From: Panulirus ornatus
Taxonomy: Eukaryota; Arthropoda; Malacostraca; Decapoda; Palinuridae
Length of the DNA stretch: 64,000 nt
Direction: 5' to 3'
Assembly: GCF_036320965.1 (NCBI RefSeq)
Contig: NC_092231.1
Coordinates: 544,197-608,196 of the forward strand
Positions 58,380-64,000 of the stretch are shown in pieces (the stretch's first letter is position 1; every line of letters starts with the position of its first letter). Under the pieces are notes generated by a model. That model saw only the letters and a program-made list of their open reading frames with translations, was not told the origin of the DNA and did not search any database. The position numbers and the translations under genes were made by a program.

Positions 58380-58850
58380 AACATGGTTAAATAATTTGGA
58401 GAGATCAAATATATGAAAAATTAGATTTGAAATAATAAGTAATGCATTTCGTAGAGGAAAACATGAAACATGACTGTAAACTGCTTGGTACTCTGCCTTC
58501 CAAATTAAATGAACAGTCTCAGAATTGCTGTCAACAACGATGAAAAAACAGAAAACAGGATTGTAGCAAACAATGAAGGAAGCCCAGTGTTAAGATTAAT
58601 AGCGAGGAACATCGATCACAAAACACCAGAAACAATCCTGACTCGCTGCATTGCGTTACCGTTCTGGTCTCCAGACTACAAAACTATCGAAAACGAAGTT
58701 GAGAAAGTACAGAGAAGGACCACAACAGAAACGTTGAACACTGGTACAAATCTTTTTCAGACTTTGTCAGTGCCAATACTGTTGATACTTTCAAAAACGT
58801 TTGGAAAAGGTTTCATCAATTCCGGTATTTGCTAAACGAAAAAAAATGAT
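58380..58850 (+). pseudogene. CR1-like LINE relic, ORF C-terminus
   Basis: Plus-strand frames read LNNLERSNI...EIISNAFRRGKHE, then RLIARNIDHKTPETILT, FWSPDYKTIENEVEKVQRR and, in another frame, VSANTVDTFKNVWKRF with RYLLNE. This is the block order at the C-terminal end of CR1-like ORFs (family knowledge). The stretch between the VQRR and NTVDTFKN blocks is shorter than in intact members, implying an internal deletion. Stops and frameshifts make it inactive. Confidence 0.65.
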
Positions 58851-58984
58851 ACATACGCTGGACATTTTCGTTTAGCCTAGACTTGGAAGATAACCCACCC
58901 GACGGAAATCATTACCAGAGTGCAGTTTAGTATGACCTTGTATAGTAACATTTTACCTGAGTGCTAATACTAGCCAATGTGTCT

Positions 58985-59555
58985 GTCTCTAAGAAACTAG
59001 GACTTCTGTTTAGATGACGGAATTGCTTCGTTTATACAAAGGATTGATCAGTCTTTGTATGGAGTCCTGCTCTGGGGTGGTTCTGGCTCCGCTTTCTTAG
59101 TAGACGTAATTGAGTCGAAATCTAACTGACTGACTCAACCCCGTAACCTCACAACTTGACCCTTTTGCCTTTGGCCACAGTTTTGTTTACTTCCCCTCTT
59201 GTGTGGGTATTACTTTGTTTTTTTTCTCCATAGAACTGGCTGTTTGTGTGCCTCCACCATTAGCTTGACCACGTAATACTCGGTGAGTTATCGCGTCACA
59301 TGGTCATTATACGTCCATTGGCAACTCGCGGGTAAGCTGTTTTGATAACTATTTCATTATTACTTCGAGACTTCAGAACTCTGTCTGCCCTCATGTCTTT
59401 CCCATAACTATGACCTGGCTCGTTTTAAGAGTTCTTCACTTCTTCCAAAATTCTTAAATACTTTGTTTCTGCCTCTCTATAAGCCACTCTGTTTAGGGCC
59501 CGACCTTGATGTGGACCTTTTTCCGTGGCTGGAGACTCCAACAAACAGAATAAAA
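58985..59555 (+). pseudogene. Jockey-like LINE relic: C-terminus, 3'UTR and poly(A)
   Basis: Plus frames give ELLRLYKGLISLCMESCSG, IELAVCVPPPLA, RDFRTLCLPSCLSHNYDLAR and FKSSSLLPKFLNTL, matching the order YK..IRP.LEYCS, ELA.CVPPPLA, LWNSLPSS.F..NYDL..FK of Jockey-type LINE ORF ends (family knowledge). Then comes the 3'UTR (GGGCCCGACCTTGATGTGGA and GGCTGGAGACTCC) and AATAAAAAAAAG. It shares that 3'UTR with the copies at 8828-9250 and 31040-31720. Confidence 0.7.
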
Positions 59556-59954
59556 AAAAGATATCTAGTTAATTCTTTCCAGTAAAATTTTATGCTTGAT
59601 TCACATCATCAATACTTGGTTTTTCGTCCATTTTTCCCCTTCTTGGCTGCTGTTGCCGGAGGGTGAAGAAAAAGCCTTCATACTGCACCAGCCTAACTTT
59701 TAACTGTACGCGATTGATAACTAATCTGCATTATATTATGACCTGGCAGATAACCTCGTCATAGACCAACAGGTCCTCTGTATACCCTCGCACAGTCATC
59801 ACATCTGACCAGCCATCGCCACTGGTGTTGGCAACACCACTGCCACCACCACTCGCACGGATGCTGTTCACGTGTGCAAGGTTTCAGAGAGTTGTCAGAT
59901 GGGCATTATTACCCTGTGACTACGTTGTTGGGAGTCATTAATGTTGCCGCGGGA
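59556..59954. other. Unassigned sequence
   Basis: No supportable feature. Confidence 0.5.
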
Positions 59955-60135
59955 GGGAAAGAGGTACCACGACTCATGGGAGGGAGACACCTTGCACGAC
60001 CTGAGGGAGAAAGGCACTACGACCCGAGGAATGGAGGCACCACGACCTATGGGAGGGATCAACACGACTCGAGAGAGCGAGGCACTATGACTTGAGGGAG
60101 GGAGACACCATGACCCAAGGTAGGGAGGGACGGAG
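59955..60135. repeat. Degenerate ~27-bp minisatellite
   Basis: About seven units with (C)ACCACGAC(C/T)(C/T)GAGGGAGGGAG-like sequence. The short frames in it are compositional. Confidence 0.75.
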
Positions 60136-60496
60136 GCTAGGAAGGGGAGACAACACAGCTCTGGCATCACTTTGCCTTCATTATCCTGGTTTACTTTCTC
60201 ATTCTTTTTGTGGAATTTTGTGGGCACAATAATTCCTTGGTCTGTGTTGAAGCTGATGCTGAAGGAACGTCCTTAAGTGTCTCATTATTTTTCATAAGTA
60301 TCTTGTATCTTTTCCCTAGTGTACCCTTCCAACCCCTCCCCCCCCAACCCATGGTCCTACCCCTCACAGCTGGTGGCCTCATTCACCAGGCAAGATAATG
60401 AGGCGAGCCAAGCTGGTAAAGGTGTCCTCCTGGAGGTGGTCTAACCCCCCACCCCCTACTGTCGCCTCATGATGAAGGCCGCAGGGTAGGTATTGC
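60136..60496. other. Unassigned sequence before the terminal satellite
   Basis: C-rich patches near 60330-60450 and nothing gene-like. Confidence 0.5.
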
Positions 60497-63400
60497 TGTA
60501 GTTAAGCTTGTGTCCTGGTGTGGTGGGTAGGTAAGCTTGTGTCCTGGTGTGGTGGGTAGGTATGCTTGTGTCCTGGTGTGGTGGGTAGGTATGCTTGTGT
60601 CCTGGTGTGGTGGGTAGGTATGCTTGTGTCCTGATGTGGTGGGTAGGTATGCTTGTGTCCTGGTGTGGTGGGTAGGTATGCTTGTGTCCTGGTGTGGTGG
60701 GTAGGTATGCTTGTGTCCTGATGTGGTGGGTAGGTAAGCTTGTGTCCTGGTGTGGTGGGTAGGTAAGCTTGTGTCCTGGTGTGGTGGGTAGGTATGCTTG
60801 TGTCCTGATGTGGTGGGTAGGTATGCTTGTGTCCTGGTGTGGTGGGTAGGTATGCTTGTGTCCTGGTGTGGTGGGTAGGTATGCTTGTGTCCTGGTGTGG
60901 TGGGTAGGTAAGCTTGTGTCCTGGTGTGGTGGGTAGGTATGCTTGTGTCCTGGTGTGGTGGGTAGGTATGCTTGTGTCCTGGTGTGGTGGGTAGGTAAGC
61001 TTGTGTCCTGGTGTGGTGGGTAGGTAAGCTTGTGTCCTGGTGTGGTGGGTAGGTAAGCTTGTGTCCTGGTGTGGTGGGTAGGTAAGCTTGTGTCCTTGTG
61101 TCCTGGTGTGGTGGGTAGGTAAGCTTGTGTCCTGGTGTGGTGGGTAGGTAAGCTTGTGTCCTGGTGTGGTGGGTAGGTAAGCTTGTGTCCTGGTGTGGTG
61201 GTAGGTATGCTTGTGTCCTGGTGGTGGGTAGGTAAGCTTGTGTCCTGGTGGTGAGGGTAGGTATGCTTGTGTCCCTGGTGTGGGGTGGGTAGTAGCTTGT
61301 GTCCTGGTGTGGTGGGTAGGTATGCTTGTGGACCCTTGGTTCCTGGTGTGGTGGGTAGGTAAGCTTGTGTCCTGGTGTGATGGGTAGGTATGCTTGTGTC
61401 CTGATGTGGTGGGTAGGTAAGCTTGTGTCCTGGTGTGGTAGGTAGGTATGCTTGTGTCCTGGTGTGGTGGTAGGTAACTTGTGTCCTGGTGTGGTGGGTA
61501 GGGTAAGCTTGTGTCCCTGTGTGGTGGGTAGGTATCTTGTGTCCTGTGTGGTGGGTAGTAACTTGTTCCTGGTGTGGTGGTAGGTAAGCTTGTGGTCCCT
61601 GGTGTGGTGGGGTAGGTAAGCTTGTGTCCTGGTGTGGTGGGTAGGTAAGCTTGTGTCCTTGGTGTGGTGGGTAGGTATTGCTTGTGTCCTGGTGTGATGG
61701 GTAGGTATGCTTGTGTCCTGGTGTGGTGGGTAGGTAAGCTTGTGTCCTGGTGTGGTGGGTAGGTAAGCTTGTGTCCTGGTGTGGTGGGTAGGTATGCTTG
61801 TGTCCTGGTGTGGTGGGTAGGTAAGCTTGTGTCCTGGTGTGATGGGTAGGTAAGCTTGTGTCCTGGTGTGATGGGTAGGTATGCTTGTGTCCTGGTGTGG
61901 TGGGTAGGTAAGCTTGTGTCCTGGTGTGATGGGTAGGTATGCTTGTGTCCTGGTGTGATGGGTAGGTATGCTTGTGTCCTGGTGTGGTGGGTAGGTATGC
62001 TTGTGTCCTGGTGTGATGGGTAGGTATGCTTGTGTCCTGGTGTGATGGGTAGGTAAGCTTGTGTCCTGGTGTGATGGGTAGGTATGCTTGTGTCCTGGTG
62101 TGATGGGTAGGTAAGCTTGTGTCCTGGTGTGGTGGGTAGGTATGCTTGTGTCCTGGTGTGTGGGTAGGTAAGCTTGTGTCCTGGTGTGATGGGTAGGTAT
62201 GCTTGTGTCCTGGTGTGATGGGTAGGTAAGCTTGTGTCCTGGTGTGATGGGTAGGTATGCTTGTGTCCTGGTGTGATGGGTAGGTATGCTTGTGTCCTGG
62301 TGTGGTGGGTAGGTAAGCTTGTGTCCTGGTGTGATGGGTAGGTAAGCTTGTGTCCTGGTGTGGTGGGTAGGTAAGCTTGTGTCCTGGTGTGATGGGTAGG
62401 TATGCTTGTGTCCTGGTGTGGTGGGTAGGTATGCTTGTGTCCTGGTGTGATGGGTAGGTAAGCTTGTGTCCTGGTGTGATGGGTAGGTATGCTTGTGTCC
62501 TGGTGTGATGGGTAGGTAAGCTTGTGTCCTGGTGTGATGGGTAGGTATGCTTGTGTCCTGGTGTGGTGGGTAGGTAAGCTTGTGTCCTGGTGTGGTGGGT
62601 AGGTAAGCTTGTGTCCTGGTGTGATGGGTAGGTATGCTTGTGTCCTGGTGTGATGGGTAGGTAAGCTTGTGTCCTGGTGTGATGGGTAGGTATGCTTGTG
62701 TCCTGGTGTGGTGGGTAGGTATGCTTGTGTCCTGGTGTGGTGGGTAGGTAAGCTTGTGTCCTGGTGTGGTGGGTAGGTATGCTTGTGTCCTGGTGTGGTG
62801 GGTAGGTATGCTTGTGTCCTGGTGTGGTGGGTAGGTAAGCTTGTGTCCTGGTGTGGTGGGTAGGTATGCTTGTGTCCTGGTGACGTGGGTAGGTAAGCTT
62901 GTGTCCTGGTGTGGTGGGTAGGTAAGCTTGTGTCCTGGTGTGGTGGGTAGGTATGCTTGTGTCCTGGTGTGGTGGGTAGGTATGCTTGTGTCCTGGTGTG
63001 GTGGGTAGGTAAGCTTGTGTCCTGGTGTGGTGGGTAGGTAAGCTTGTGTCCTGGTGTGGTGGGTAGGTATGCTTGTGTCCTGGTGTGGTGGGTAGGTATG
63101 CTTGTGTCCTGGTGTGGTGGGTAGGTAAGCTTGTGTCCTGGTGTGGTGGGTAGGTAAGCTTGTGTCCTGGTGTGGTGGGTAGGTAAGCTTGTGTCCTGGT
63201 GTGGTGGGTAGGTATGCTTGTGTCCTGGTGTGGTGGGTAGGTATGCTTGTGTCCTGGTGTGGTGGGTAGGTATGCTTGTGTCCTGGTGTGGTGGGTAGGT
63301 ATGCTTGTGTCCTGGTGTGGTGGGTAGGTAAGCTTGTGTCCTGGTGTGGTGGGTAGGTATGCTTGTGTCCTGGTGTGGTGGGTAGGTATGCTTGTGTCCT

Positions 63401-64000
63401 GGTGTGGTGGGTAGGTATGCTTGTGTCCTGGTGTGGTGGGTAGGTATGCTTGTGTCCTGGTGTGGTGGGTAGGTATGCTTGTGTCCTGGTGTGGTGGGTA
63501 GGTATGCTTGTGTCCTGGTGTGGTGGGTAGGTAAGCTTGTGTCCTGGTGTGGTGGGTAGGTATGCTTGTGTCCTGGTGTGGTGGGTAGGTATGCTTGTGT
63601 CCTGGTGTGGTGGGTAGGTATGCTTGTGTCCTGGTGTGGTGGGTAGGTAAGCTTGTGTCCTGGTGTGGTGGGTAGGTATGCTTGTGTCCTGGTGTGGTGG
63701 GTAGGTATGCTTGTGTCCTGGTGTGGTGGGTAGGTATGCTTGTGTCCTGGTGTGGTGGGTAGGTATGCTTGTGTCCTGGTGTGGTGGGTAGGTATGCTTG
63801 TGTCCTGGTGTGGTGGGTAGGTATGCTTGTGTCCTGGTGTGGTGGGTAGGTATGCTTGTGTCCTGGTGTGGTGGGTAGGTAAGCTTGTGTCCTGGTGTGG
63901 TGGGTAGGTATGCTTGTGTCCTGGTGTGGTGGGTAGGTATGCTTGTGTCCTGGTGTGGTGGGTAGGTATGCTTGTGTCCTGGTGTGGTGGGTAGGTATGC
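60497..64000. repeat. 29-bp satellite, about 120 copies, running off the right edge
   Basis: The unit is GTAGGTAAGCTTGTGTCCTG followed by GTGTGGTGG. It alternates between GTAAGCTT (a HindIII site) and GTATGCTT forms, and between TGTGGTGGG, TGTGATGGG and CTGATGTGG forms. The variants are not spread evenly: CTGATGTGG is at 60.6-60.85 kb and again near 61.4 kb; TGTGATGGG is almost confined to 61.37-62.7 kb; and 62.7 kb to the end is nearly uniform. Units of 61.08-61.7 kb contain clustered one- or two-base indels. 29 is not a multiple of three, so no long frame exists. Confidence 0.97.

Overview
This is a eukaryotic, repeat-dominated, gene-poor window, probably from an arthropod and most likely a decapod crustacean. 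The organism call is an inference. It rests on the density of dinucleotide microsatellites and minisatellites, the RTE-type and Jockey/CR1-like non-LTR retrotransposons, and tRNA-derived SINEs. There are no bacterial signs such as operons, Shine-Dalgarno sites or rRNA/tRNA clusters. No complete host gene can be demonstrated; only a few exon-like pieces are supportable.

Layout. 1-810: a 39-bp satellite running off the left edge. 0.8-12.6 kb: mostly unassigned sequence with a tRNA-type SINE (3.6 kb), a length-perfect 33-bp satellite (4362-5635), a 30-32-bp minisatellite (5.95-6.35 kb) and a Jockey-like LINE 3' end (8.8-9.25 kb). 12.6-25.4 kb: a retrotransposon cluster of seven RTE fragments and four copies of a ~240-bp short element, almost all separated by (TA)n tracts. 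One splice-bounded exon candidate lies inside it at 17624-17775. 25.5-31.9 kb: microsatellites, a 30-bp satellite, a CR1-like LINE relic (27.8-28.6 kb) and two Jockey-like relics (30.1-31.7 kb). 31.9-38.35 kb: the main RTE locus, with a frameshifted 5'-truncated copy, an opposed 3'-end copy, and a 3.2-kb element with an uninterrupted 998-codon endonuclease-reverse transcriptase ORF. 39-46 kb: CT/GA/GT microsatellites, a 37-bp minisatellite and diffuse ~30-45-bp repeats. 46-60.4 kb: mostly unassigned, with SINE relics, a candidate two-exon secreted-type gene on the minus strand (53.86-54.62 kb) with two degenerate relatives, and CR1-like and Jockey-like LINE 3' parts (58.3-59.55 kb). 60.5-64 kb: a 29-bp satellite of about 120 copies running off the right edge.

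How the parts relate. The RTE LINE and the ~240-bp element end in the same kind of 3' hairpin followed by A/TA-rich tails. That suggests the short element is a SINE mobilised by the RTE reverse transcriptase. Nearly all 5' ends of both families abut (TA)n, which is also the 3' tail of earlier insertions, so the cluster looks self-nucleating: each insertion supplies the target for the next. Two RTE subfamilies can be told apart by linked changes at the ORF end and in the 3'UTR. The 35.1-38.3-kb copy is the only one here whose frame is unbroken and which could supply both enzymatic activities.
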